Shown: positions 1 to 5,007 of the stretch, piece after piece
Numbering within the stretch: position 1 is the stretch's first letter
Layout of the letters: each line of letters opens with the position of its first letter
Origin: Holosporaceae bacterium UBA3830
GTDB taxonomy: Bacteria > Pseudomonadota > Alphaproteobacteria > UBA3830
DNA length: 5,603 nt
NCBI GenBank assembly: GCA_002393025.1
Contig: DGIE01000102.1
Coordinates: 1 to 5,603 of the forward strand
Direction of reading: 5' to 3'
Program-made: the position numbers and the translations under genes
The notes under the pieces: model-generated
Seen by the model: the letters and a program-made list of their open reading frames with translations, nothing else
What the model was told of the DNA's origin: nothing
Database searches by the model: none

Positions 1-262
1 AACTTTTTTTGTCTCGCAGGCACCCCGCTTCGCTTCTTCGATCATTGCAATCTCCGTTCCCTTTTCCGCCTTTTCCTTCGGCTCTACAAACTTTCATCCC
101 CCATTCTCTCTCCTTTTCCTTAATTTTTTCTTAATTCCTTTGCTTTTTTTTCTTCCCTTCATCTCTTCCTGAATTTTTGGGGTTCACTATGTTCGTTTTT
201 GCTATCATTCGCTACTCCAATTGTTTTTTGCGGAAAAAATGTTAACGATTTTACGAAAAGTT

Positions 263-283
263 GATTTAAATCTCAAATTTGAG
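263..283. repeat. Two abutting perfect palindromes
   Basis: GATTTAAATC (263-272) and CTCAAATTTGAG (272-283) are each perfectly self-complementary and share one base. Such sites can bind dimeric regulators, but no gene start lies close enough to assign a role, and A/T-rich palindromes arise easily by chance. Confidence 0.4.
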
Positions 284-298
284 CGGAAATAACAAAAT

Positions 299-328
299 TC
301 TCCATTTCCCCTCATTTGGAGATTTTTT
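299..328 (+). terminator. Weak candidate intrinsic terminator
   Basis: TCTCCA (299-304) pairs with TGGAGA (317-322) around a 12-base loop and is followed directly by six T residues (323-328). The stem is short, the loop is large, and no plus-strand gene is visible upstream, so this may be fortuitous. Confidence 0.25.
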
Positions 329-450
329 GGTGTTTGGAGAGAGATTTTTCGAGAAATACATATATTGAAGACTATTTAAATACATTTAATCTTTGAAATG
401 GATTAATGATAAACTGCGTGTATTCTGCAAACTCATTTTTCACATCTTCA

Positions 451-468
451 GATTTTTCCTTAAAAATC
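451..468. repeat. A/T-rich 7-bp inverted repeat downstream of the tRNA
   Basis: GATTTTT (451-457) and AAAAATC (462-468) are perfect complements around a 4-base loop. The repeat lies about 30 bases past the 3' end of the minus-strand tRNA gene. It lacks a GC-rich stem and a following U-tract, so it is not a convincing terminator. Confidence 0.35.
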
Positions 469-498
469 AAACAACTGGATACAATGTCACGCTGCTGA

Positions 499-570
499 TG
501 AACATTGCAGGGTTCGAACCTGCGACCCCCACGATGTGAACGTGATGCTCTACCGCTGAGCTAAATGTCC
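499..570 (-). tRNA. tRNA-Val (anticodon CAC)
   Basis: Read on the minus strand from 570, all cloverleaf parts are present. The 7-bp acceptor stem is GGACATT/AATGTTC, with one G-U pair at 2:71. The D arm is GCTC...GAGC. The five-base-pair anticodon stem TCACG/CGTGG holds the loop TTCACAT, giving anticodon CAC, which reads the valine codon GUG. The variable loop is five bases, and the T arm is GCAGG-TTCGAAC-CCTGC. The discriminator base is A at 499. The bases that follow are TCA rather than CCA, so the 3' CCA is not encoded and would be added by tRNA nucleotidyltransferase. Total length is 72 nt. No other tRNA is visible nearby. Confidence 0.95.
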
Positions 571-898
571 AGTCCTTGAATTTTGAATGGTGGAGCGAAT
601 GACACTAATAACATAACCACTGTTGGAGACAGCAAATCTCGATTTTTCTTTGTTTTTCAACAACTTAAATTAAAACAAAATCATTCACTAACCAAATGAT
701 ACTAAAAACGAACTTTTCATTAAATTTTCGAATTCTCTTTGCAATTCAAACAGTTACACAAAAACTACTCTATTGGTAACCAAGTGATACCAATAACATA
801 ACTAGTTCTACTTTATGAAAGCGGTCAGATAGCCATGAATATAAAATAGGATTTTTCTTCTATCTAACGAAGATTCTCCACATAATAGACAGTAAAAA
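571..898. other. AT-rich intergenic region between tRNA and Rpn gene
   Basis: No open frame of note lies on either strand. It must contain the promoter of the minus-strand tRNA, but I cannot place convincing -35 and -10 boxes. It also carries the diverged short repeats listed at 597-803. Confidence 0.5.
597..803 (+). repeat. Diverged dispersed 22-base motif, two good copies and one poorer
   Basis: Copies lie at 597-618 and 782-803. They match at 17 of 22 positions and share an unbroken core AATAACATAAC. A poorer copy lies at 694-715 (AAATGATACTAAAAACGAAC, one base shorter). Copies two and three are both preceded by TAACCAA. The spacing, about 90 bases each, is fairly regular. Function is unknown; they could be protein-binding sites or remnants of an older duplication. 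Confidence 0.4.
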
Positions 899-928
899 TT
901 AACCTTTTCGTATTATCTATGTTATAAT
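899..928 (+). promoter_or_regulatory. Sigma70-type promoter of the Rpn gene
   Basis: A perfect -10 box TATAAT lies at 923-928. It is preceded by TG one base upstream (920-921), making it an extended -10. A weak -35 candidate, TTAACC (899-904), lies 18 bases upstream. Transcription would begin around 935, giving a leader of about 20 nt before the ATG at 955. Confidence 0.7.
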
Positions 929-943
929 AGAGTGGTTTTATAC

Positions 944-948
944 AGGAG
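944..948 (+). promoter_or_regulatory. Ribosome binding site of the Rpn gene
   Basis: AGGAG lies six bases upstream of the ATG at 955. This fixes the start codon. Confidence 0.85.
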
Positions 949-954
949 TGCTTT

Positions 955-1881
955 ATGAGCGAAACAACACTTTTAGATATTCAGTCCGATTACATTTTTA
1001 AAAGGGTGTTTGGTGTCGAAAAAAACAAAAAGCTCCTGATTTCTTTGATAAATTCGATTTTAAAAGGTAATCCGACAGTTACAGATCTCGAGATTCGAAA
1101 CACTGAAATTTCAAAGATCGTGAAAAACAATCTCACAATCTATTTGGATATCAAGGCCGAAATAAATCCACAGGAATTCGTCGACATAGAAATACAAGTC
1201 CGCAACACTGGCGAAATCATGGAAAGGGCCGTCCAGTATCTGGCGGAAATTCTCACTTTGAACTGTCGGAAACTGACGGAAAAAGAGAGAGAAGCTGGGC
1301 AGAGGCAAACTTATAAATATCCGAAAGTGATCGGGATTTGGATTATGGGAGAGAACGTTACTGACCGCAAAGACGCTGTAAATGAGGCGTGTGTCGCTTT
1401 CCCTCCAACTGAAAGAGATGAATATCAGATCATCACGGACAAATTGCGAATTTTCTTCGTTGAGTTACAGAAATTTCACCCGAAGCACATCGATCGAAAA
1501 AACATGCTCGACGTTTGGATGGCTTTCCTGAAAAATCCACTTAATGACGATATTCAGGATGTTCCGGAAGTAAAAGAAGCTCTGGATACCCTGAAAGAAA
1601 TCAGCGCGGATAAGGATGAGCGAGAGATTTATTATCTGCGTCAGCACACAGAATTCGGATACATCAGCGAGAAAAATGTCGCTGTACAAAAGGAGCGTGA
1701 AAAGGCTGAAAAAAGAGAGAAAGAACTAAAAGCAGAGGCTGAAAAAAGAGAAAAACAGCTCATAGAAAAAGCCAAGGCGGAGAAAATTGAGTCGGCGAAA
1801 ACAGCTTTATCTATGGGATTAACTGTTGATCAAGTTGCAAAAATCACAGGGCTTTCTAAGGAAGACGTAGAAAAGCTGTAG
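955..1881 (+). CDS. Rpn family recombination-promoting nuclease / PD-(D/E)XK nuclease family putative transposase
   Basis: This 308-residue protein belongs to the Rpn (YhgA-like, PD-(D/E)XK) family. E. coli members of the family are DNA endonucleases that promote RecA-independent recombination. The N-terminus carries the family signature SDYIFKRVFG (residues 11-20). The likely catalytic core is D65 in YLDIKA plus E79 and Q81 in DIEIQ, followed by the helix with RAVQYLAE (91-98). The middle has KYPKVIGIWIM (121-131). Residues about 243-283 are a Lys/Glu-rich charged helix, probably coiled coil. The last 25 residues, MGLTVDQVAKITGLSKEDVE, form a helix-turn-helix-like tail common in these proteins. 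The frame is intact with its own promoter and ribosome binding site, and length is normal. It is convergent with the toxin array and not part of that operon. Family assignment is firm; any role in rearranging the neighbouring cassettes is inference. Confidence 0.95.
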   Translation: MSETTLLDIQSDYIFKRVFGVEKNKKLLISLINSILKGNPTVTDLEIRNTEISKIVKNNLTIYLDIKAEINPQEFVDIEIQVRNTGEIMERAVQYLAEILTLNCRKLTEKEREAGQRQTYKYPKVIGIWIMGENVTDRKDAVNEACVAFPPTERDEYQIITDKLRIFFVELQKFHPKHIDRKNMLDVWMAFLKNPLNDDIQDVPEVKEALDTLKEISADKDEREIYYLRQHTEFGYISEKNVAVQKEREKAEKREKELKAEAEKREKQLIEKAKAEKIESAKTALSMGLTVDQVAKITGLSKEDVEKL

Positions 1882-1929
1882 TGGTCCCCCTTTAAATTCT
1901 TCGCGAACCGAGCTCTGAGGACTGAGGAC

Positions 1930-2043
1930 TGATTTGGAAAGCAATTCCGAGAACTTAGTTGCTCCAGCTTTTAGCACAGGCTCGGCAAGTTTCCTTGCTC
2001 CCTTTAAAGCTGCGCAGTCGTTGCCAGCGATTTTCAGGTTGAT
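1930..2043 (-). pseudogene. Possible pretoxin/linker remnant at the end of the array
   Basis: After a TAA (2046-2044) the minus strand stays open and encodes 38 codons rich in small and charged residues, including CAALKGARKLAEP and KAGATKFSELLSK. The stretch ATKF recurs in the upstream linker of cassette B (KATKFGEEAA), and KAGAT recurs in the linkers of cassettes A and C. I therefore read it as a leftover of another cassette's conserved region. It has no start codon or ribosome binding site, and no toxin domain follows: the frame continues only as antisense of the Rpn gene. The similarity is short, so chance cannot be excluded. Just beyond it, GAGGACT is repeated in tandem around 1917-1930. 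Confidence 0.4.
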
Positions 2044-2072
2044 TTAGTTCATCCGCCGAGCTTGAGCAAAAG

Positions 2073-2426
2073 CTACTTTTCCTCCAAATTCTTCGCCTTG
2101 CTCAGCTCTTCCCCTATGCGAAGGTATTCATCTAATTCATCGTCGATTTTTTCTTGCTCGGAACTGTAATCTTCCTTATTTTCGACAAAATCCCACAGCC
2201 CTGCCTCTTTGATTTCTCTGCGAGTCGCTGGTTCATAATCATAATTCTGAAAAGAATCTTCCCACGTGTATCCAATACTTACTAGTTGGTCGTTTCGGAT
2301 AATAAATATTTCTGACAACTCTTCTCCTATCAAAATAACTCTCTTTTTAGAATCAACATAAAAACAAACGTCCCCTCCATCTGCTAAAAAAATACTTCTA
2401 TAAGGACCGAAAATATAGTTTCTCAC
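2073..2426 (-). CDS. Hypothetical protein, probable immunity protein of toxin D
   Basis: This encodes a 117-residue acidic, soluble protein with no signal peptide or membrane segment. I do not recognise its family. The N-terminal half looks beta-rich (YIFGPYRSIFLADGG, then VCFYVDSKKRVILIGEELSEIFII); the C-terminal third is a highly charged helix with many Glu and Asp residues. Start is GTG at 2426, with AGGA eight bases upstream. The GTG overlaps the TGA stop of the preceding toxin stump as GTGA, a typical translational-coupling junction. Position directly after a toxin C-terminus, small size and acidity are why I call it immunity. Its cognate toxin survives only as a C-terminal stump, so today it would act as an orphan immunity gene protecting against kin that still carry the toxin. 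The role is inferred from context only. Confidence 0.75.
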   Translation of the reverse strand: MRNYIFGPYRSIFLADGGDVCFYVDSKKRVILIGEELSEIFIIRNDQLVSIGYTWEDSFQNYDYEPATRREIKEAGLWDFVENKEDYSSEQEKIDDELDEYLRIGEELSKAKNLEEK

Positions 2427-2659
2427 TTTCTTTTTCCTTTCAAAATATTATGCCCAAATATATCACGATTTACCGTTTTGGATGATGGGAATCCATTAAT
2501 TATGTTGTTCGTTCCTTTCTGGGTCATTATAATCACATGATCACATTCAATTCTCGGCAATAATCCTCCTTTAAACTCCGAACATGTTCCAAAATTCATA
2601 TAACCAGCATTTTCCCATGGAACAATATAATAACTTGCTGAATTTTTTCTAATTTTCTT
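2423..2659 (-). pseudogene. Toxin D: 5'-truncated C-terminal stump of a polymorphic toxin
   Basis: This is an open minus-strand frame of 78 codons with no plausible start, ending at TGA 2425-2423. Recognisable stretches are YYIVPWENAGYMNFG, RIECDHVIIMTQ and NRDIFGHNIL, ending in a basic KGKRK tail as cassette toxins often do. It overlaps the start of the downstream immunity gene by four bases, the same junction as in the neighbouring intact pair B. Upstream, the frame runs into the 3' end of the immunity gene of cassette A and stops at a TAG just past it, so no linker or N-terminal part remains. I read it as a tip that lost its front when cassette A was inserted. The toxin family and activity are unknown to me. 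An internal AAAGGAGG at 2571-2564 is probably only Gly-Gly codons. Confidence 0.55.
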
Positions 2660-2954
2660 CTATCAAATTCTTTACTGGTTTAATTATTGCCATAACATCT
2701 TTAAAAATGCTGCAGTCATTGTACATTACGTACATATCTCGGAAACCTTCTTCTCCATACTTTATTGCAATCAAAACATCTATTTCTCCATCTGCGTTCA
2801 AAAGAGCATTTCGTAAATCGCGATCTTCCAACGCGGTTATGATATGAGCAGAACTCTGAATCAATGATACTAATGAACCTAAAGACAATTTCCCTTCTTC
2901 AAAAGATTTGAACGCGAACAGCAATTCTTCATCTATTTTTTTATAATTCGACAT
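2649..2954 (-). CDS. Hypothetical protein, probable immunity protein of toxin A
   Basis: This encodes a 101-residue cytosolic acidic protein beginning MSNYKKIDEELLFAFKSF. I chose the ATG at 2954-2952 because GGAGGAG (2970-2964) sits nine bases upstream. A GTG further up in the same frame would lie within or before this site. The gene begins one base after the TAA stop of toxin A. The sequence reads as mostly helical in the first 60 residues (KLSLGSLVSLIQSSAHIITALEDRDLRNALL), followed by DVLIAIKYG and a short C-terminal helix. There are no membrane segments or signal peptide. I cannot name an immunity family. Tight coupling to a toxin tip is the evidence for its role; by analogy it would bind and block the A nuclease domain. 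Confidence 0.8.
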   Translation of the reverse strand: MSNYKKIDEELLFAFKSFEEGKLSLGSLVSLIQSSAHIITALEDRDLRNALLNADGEIDVLIAIKYGEEGFRDMYVMYNDCSIFKDVMAIIKPVKNLIEEN

Positions 2955-2955
2955 A

Positions 2956-3525
2956 TTATTTAGCTCCTCCACTACGAGAATGAACCGTTACTACCAAATT
3001 GCCTTCATTTTGAGTTACAACTTTGCAATCTTCCAGTGTAAATACCCATTCTTCAACCTGTTTACCTTGTTTTATCGTTGTTTCCACGGTTTTGTTCCCT
3101 TTTCTGATAACTTCTTCTACAAAATTCGGCGACATGCTCGTTCCCCCCTTTGTGCAGGAAGCATTCCTACCCAACCCGGATGGCAACATCCTTCCAACAG
3201 CATGTTCAGTATATAATCTATTCCCAATTTTAGCATATGTTTTTCCATCAAGCACCACTTTAGGATATTGATTCCAACTTGTCCAAGGCAACCCATAACT
3301 AACAAATTCATCAGGAATAGTGCCTATATTACTTTTCTCCAACATTTCAACGGATGCATTAGTTTCGCTGGTAGATGCTGTTGCCCCCGCCTTCTTCGCT
3401 CTCGATAACCCAAACAGCTCCGAGATTTTGGCTTTGGAGAAAGTATTCCTCAGTGCCGGTGCTTTTCCTTTAACCCATTTGTAGGCTCCGACCGTCGACA
3501 ATCCGATCAATCCCCATTCGACCAT
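2956..3525 (-). CDS. Toxin A: orphan polymorphic-toxin tip, probable BECR/DUF4258-like RNase
   Basis: From the ATG at 3525 this is 189 residues; the frame is open from a TGA at 3558. Residues 1-48 are the shared linker (MVEWGLIGLSTVGAYKWVKG, then TFSKAKISELFGLSRAKKAGAT). Residues 50-90 are variable. The tip (about 95-189) has RLYTEHAVGRM with H108 and R112, then GTSMSPNFVEEVI (128-140) and LVVTVHSRSGG near the end. The His/Arg pair, the S-x-S-P helix and the closing beta strand recall toxins of the BECR or DUF4258 type, which are usually RNases; this is a motif-level call. There is no Shine-Dalgarno before this ATG, nor before a TTG at 3537, and no secretion domain. It is therefore probably a silent tip, active only after recombination onto a full-length toxin. 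The immunity gene follows after one base. Confidence 0.75.
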   Translation of the reverse strand: MVEWGLIGLSTVGAYKWVKGKAPALRNTFSKAKISELFGLSRAKKAGATASTSETNASVEMLEKSNIGTIPDEFVSYGLPWTSWNQYPKVVLDGKTYAKIGNRLYTEHAVGRMLPSGLGRNASCTKGGTSMSPNFVEEVIRKGNKTVETTIKQGKQVEEWVFTLEDCKVVTQNEGNLVVTVHSRSGGAK

Positions 3526-3555
3526 GGTGATTACCAAGTCAGCGTAGGATTGCGC
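3380..3555 (-). repeat. Cassette linker repeat, copy A
   Basis: This DNA encodes AQSYADLV..MVEWGLIGLSTVGA through KKAGAT. It is homologous to copies B and C. By eye it is about 88% identical to copy C over the shared 119 bases, including a perfect 28-base run (3437-3464 versus 5542-5569). Similarity to B begins at the AQSYADLV codons, directly after a TGA stop (3558-3556), so A keeps less of the upstream linker than B does. Confidence 0.85.
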
Positions 3556-3569
3556 TCACTACTAATTAC

Positions 3570-3579
3570 AATTATGACT
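3570..3579 (-). other. Short shared motif at the B/A cassette junction
   Basis: AGTCATAATT on the minus strand lies in the 33-base gap between the immunity B stop and linker A. AGTCGTAATT occupies the equivalent gap before linker B (4486-4495), nine of ten identical. It could be the edge of an ancestral repeat or a chance match. Confidence 0.25.
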
Positions 3580-3588
3580 CTCGTTATT

Positions 3589-3873
3589 TTATTTCGGCTT
3601 TTCTAAAACGATAGTCTTGCGATTTCCAGAAATAATCTCATCGACCTCCGATAAATCCATTCGAAAATAACTTTCTTTTTCGTTATCGTCATAGTAACTA
3701 AACCAAAAAGCCTGATCATCTGCATCAAATCCCCCGCAATAGTGAGCGCTTTGAAACATGTCACAACTCTCCGAATTCATCCACTCCTCAAAGGAATAAT
3801 TCTGCGCTTTTATTTCTTTGCATATATCTAACAATTCTGAATCCACATCTTTTACTGATTCTATTTGTGTCAT
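3589..3873 (-). CDS. Hypothetical protein, probable immunity protein of toxin B
   Basis: This 94-residue, strongly acidic cytosolic protein starts at ATG 3873 with AGGAG (3887-3883) nine bases upstream. The ATG overlaps the toxin B stop as ATGA. The first 35 residues look helical (SELLDICKEIKAQNYSFEEWM). The centre has FQSAHYCGGFDADDQAFWFSYYDDNEKES, a string of aromatic and acidic residues suggesting beta strands that could cover a basic nuclease site. I recall similar GGFDA-x-(3)-AFWFSYY patterns in small uncharacterised proteins, but know no family name. Immunity function is inferred from the overlap with the toxin tip, size and charge. Confidence 0.78.
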   Translation of the reverse strand: MTQIESVKDVDSELLDICKEIKAQNYSFEEWMNSESCDMFQSAHYCGGFDADDQAFWFSYYDDNEKESYFRMDLSEVDEIISGNRKTIVLEKPK

Positions 3874-4277
3874 TTTTTAGAACTCCTATATTTCGTCAAT
3901 GGTACACTGGAAATACCATATCTGTCCATCATCACACCTGCCTGTTGATAAACTTCGCGCGTTGTCGCATCTGGATGAGCGTCTATCCATAGTTTCCACT
4001 GCGTAGTCCAATTGTTTTTTAAAGCGTGAATTTCTGAAACATGTCGATGTTGAGATATTTCTACGCAGTAACTATCTAAATCAATATTATGCTTCTTAAA
4101 GAAATCCCTGTATTTTTGAGATTTTGCAGAATTTCCTCTAAAAACATTGAATATATGATGCTTAACCATTTTAGGAGCTTCTAACAAAGGAATCTCACTT
4201 GCATTTTGTATAACTCTCTCTGAATTTGTTGCTCTAAACAGCTCTGAGATCTTAGCCTTAGAGAAAGTACTCCTCAA
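3870..4277 (-). CDS. Toxin B: orphan toxin tip, likely AHH/DUF2380-type HNH-like nuclease
   Basis: This is 135 residues from a weak TTG at 4277. No good start or ribosome binding site exists: the frame is cut off upstream by a TAA at 4307-4305 lying inside the shared linker. Residues 1-14 are the linker end (TFSKAKISELF). The tip has VKHHIFNVFRG (38-48) with H40/H41, then RDFFKKHNIDLDSY, then QHRHVSEIHALKNNW (76-90) with H77, H79 and H84, then WKLWIDAHPDATTREVYQQAG. This arrangement, KHHIF...F..H.ID...H...H...W...W, resembles the TIGR02269/DUF2380 proteins of myxobacteria and AHH-type HNH/EndoVII toxins. The activity is expected to be nucleic acid cleavage, which is inference. It ends in a basic SSKK tail overlapping the immunity start by four bases. 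Most likely untranslated unless recombined in frame or read through. Confidence 0.75.
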   Translation of the reverse strand: MRSTFSKAKISELFRATNSERVIQNASEIPLLEAPKMVKHHIFNVFRGNSAKSQKYRDFFKKHNIDLDSYCVEISQHRHVSEIHALKNNWTTQWKLWIDAHPDATTREVYQQAGVMMDRYGISSVPLTKYRSSKK

Positions 4278-4472
4278 TGCAGGAATTTTCCCTTTAACTC
4301 CTTTTTAAGCTCCAACCGCGGATAATCCGATCATACCCCACTCGACCATGCTCATTACCAAGTCGGCGTAGGACTGCGCCTCTTCTTCGGTGTCCGCCTG
4401 CGAGATTGCGTAGGTTACCGCGGCTTCTTCTCCGAACTTTGTTGCCTTTGCTGTCGCTTCTCCTGCCGCAAA
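4227..4472 (-). repeat. Cassette linker repeat, copy B (longest copy, with nonsense codon)
   Basis: This copy encodes ATKFGEEAAVTYAISQADTEEEAQSYADLVMSMVEWGMIGLSAVGA, then a stop, then KGVKGKIPALRSTFSKAKISELF. The TAA at 4307-4305 stands where A and C have the Tyr codon TAC; the next-but-one codon is also changed (Trp to Gly). After ELF it lacks about nine residues present in A and C and resumes at RAT, parallel to GAT. It shares a perfect 24-base run with copy C (4246-4269 versus 5527-5550). It preserves 28 more upstream codons than copy A. Confidence 0.85.
4305..4472 (-). pseudogene. Front half of the cassette B linker, ended by an in-frame stop
   Basis: This is 55 open codons plus TAA, starting right after another TAA (4475-4473). 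No start codon with a ribosome binding site precedes it. It is in the same frame as toxin B, so without the TAA the two would form one 200-codon cassette. It shows the composition of a pretoxin connector: small residues and many Glu and Ala, then a moderately hydrophobic MVEWGMIGLSAVGA segment. It is best seen as the homologous arm of an orphan cassette rather than an expressed protein. Confidence 0.7.
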
Positions 4473-4500
4473 TTACATCACAAATAATTACGACTGAGTA

Positions 4501-5007
4501 TTAATCCTCAAACTTATGCAACATATTTATGAATTCTTCGAAAGTATTTGCTATGAACGAGATTCGATTCCAATTTTCGTCATCATAATTGTCGTGACAC
4601 CACAAAACAATGGGAGGATTGTCCTGATTATGATTCCGATAATCGAAACAAATTTTATCTCCACCTCCAGTATCACCAAACGGAATTAACTTTTTATCAA
4701 AATATTTATAAAACTTAAAAATATCTTCACAATTCGGGTCATCAGTGGACTGCTCCAACAAATCATCTATCGTTTCCTGTATATTCTCTACTTTCATAAA
4801 GGCCAGACCTTCGCTATTGGACATCCCACGTACCTGATCATAAAAATCAAAAGAGGATATTATTAAGCTTGCGCCATTATGCTGCGTAATAAAACAGAGA
4901 TACTCTTTCGGTAGTTTTATGCCCTTTTGTTCTTCTAACTCTCCGACGACTAAGGGATCACCCTTTCCGTAATCTACCAATACATTTGAATCTTCTAAAT
5001 TCTTCAC
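4501..5007 (-). CDS. SMI1/KNR4 (SUKH) family immunity protein of toxin C
   Basis: This 168-residue protein has clear SUKH superfamily features: GKGDPLVVGELEEQKGIKLP (14-33) with the I-x-L-P-x-x-Y turn; FITQHNGA (39-46); IPFGDTGGGDKICFDYR (108-124), the glycine-rich centre; PPIVLW (131-136); and the closing helix ANTFEEFINML (153-163). SUKH proteins are immunity proteins of polymorphic toxin systems and often neutralise HNH and other nucleases, which fits the upstream WHH nuclease. I chose GTG at 5007: AGGAG (5020-5016) lies eight bases upstream, and the GTG shares its first G with the toxin TAG stop (TAGTG). A longer frame from a TTG upstream would begin inside the toxin's end and remove the ribosome binding site. 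Length is typical for a single SUKH domain. Confidence 0.93.
   Translation of the reverse strand: MKNLEDSNVLVDYGKGDPLVVGELEEQKGIKLPKEYLCFITQHNGASLIISSFDFYDQVRGMSNSEGLAFMKVENIQETIDDLLEQSTDDPNCEDIFKFYKYFDKKLIPFGDTGGGDKICFDYRNHNQDNPPIVLWCHDNYDDENWNRISFIANTFEEFINMLHKFED

Larger units (their letters stand above)
1..498. other. Non-coding or decayed stretch without a recognised gene
   Basis: I see no convincing gene here. Positions about 60-180 are strongly pyrimidine-rich on the plus strand. Read on the minus strand they give short Lys/Glu-rich frames broken by stops, including KEKAEK and IEEAKRGA, which could be coding decay or plain composition bias. An ATG on the minus strand at 45-43 has CGGAG six bases upstream and stays open to the window edge for 15 codons, which is too short to judge. 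The rest is AT-rich and contains two abutting palindromes (263-283) and a small A/T-rich inverted repeat (451-468). Confidence 0.5.

Noticed and set aside
1..45. Minus-strand gene starting at ATG 45 with CGGAG upstream
   Set aside because: Only 15 codons are visible and the sequence matches nothing I know.
224..239. TTTTTT-GCGG-AAAAAA inverted repeat as a terminator
   Set aside because: The stem is pure A/T with no GC core and no gene ends beside it.
1111..1689. Minus-strand open frames within the Rpn gene
   Set aside because: The plus frame has promoter, ribosome binding site and catalytic motifs; the antisense frames have none of these.
499..1881. Rpn gene as cargo of an island integrated at the tRNA-Val
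   Set aside because: No integrase and no repeat of the tRNA 3' end is visible in the window.
1985..1998. Hairpin GCAAG-TTTC-CTTGC as a terminator between the convergent genes
   Set aside because: The stem is only five base pairs and no T-tract follows on either strand.
2564..2571. AAAGGAGG followed by TTG inside the toxin D stump, a possible internal start
   Set aside because: It is explained by Lys-Gly-Gly codons, and the resulting peptide would begin in the middle of a domain.
2980..3271. Plus-strand open frames of 78 and 82 codons
   Set aside because: They lie opposite the toxin A gene, have no ribosome binding site and show no recognisable domain, while the minus frame carries linker and toxin motifs.
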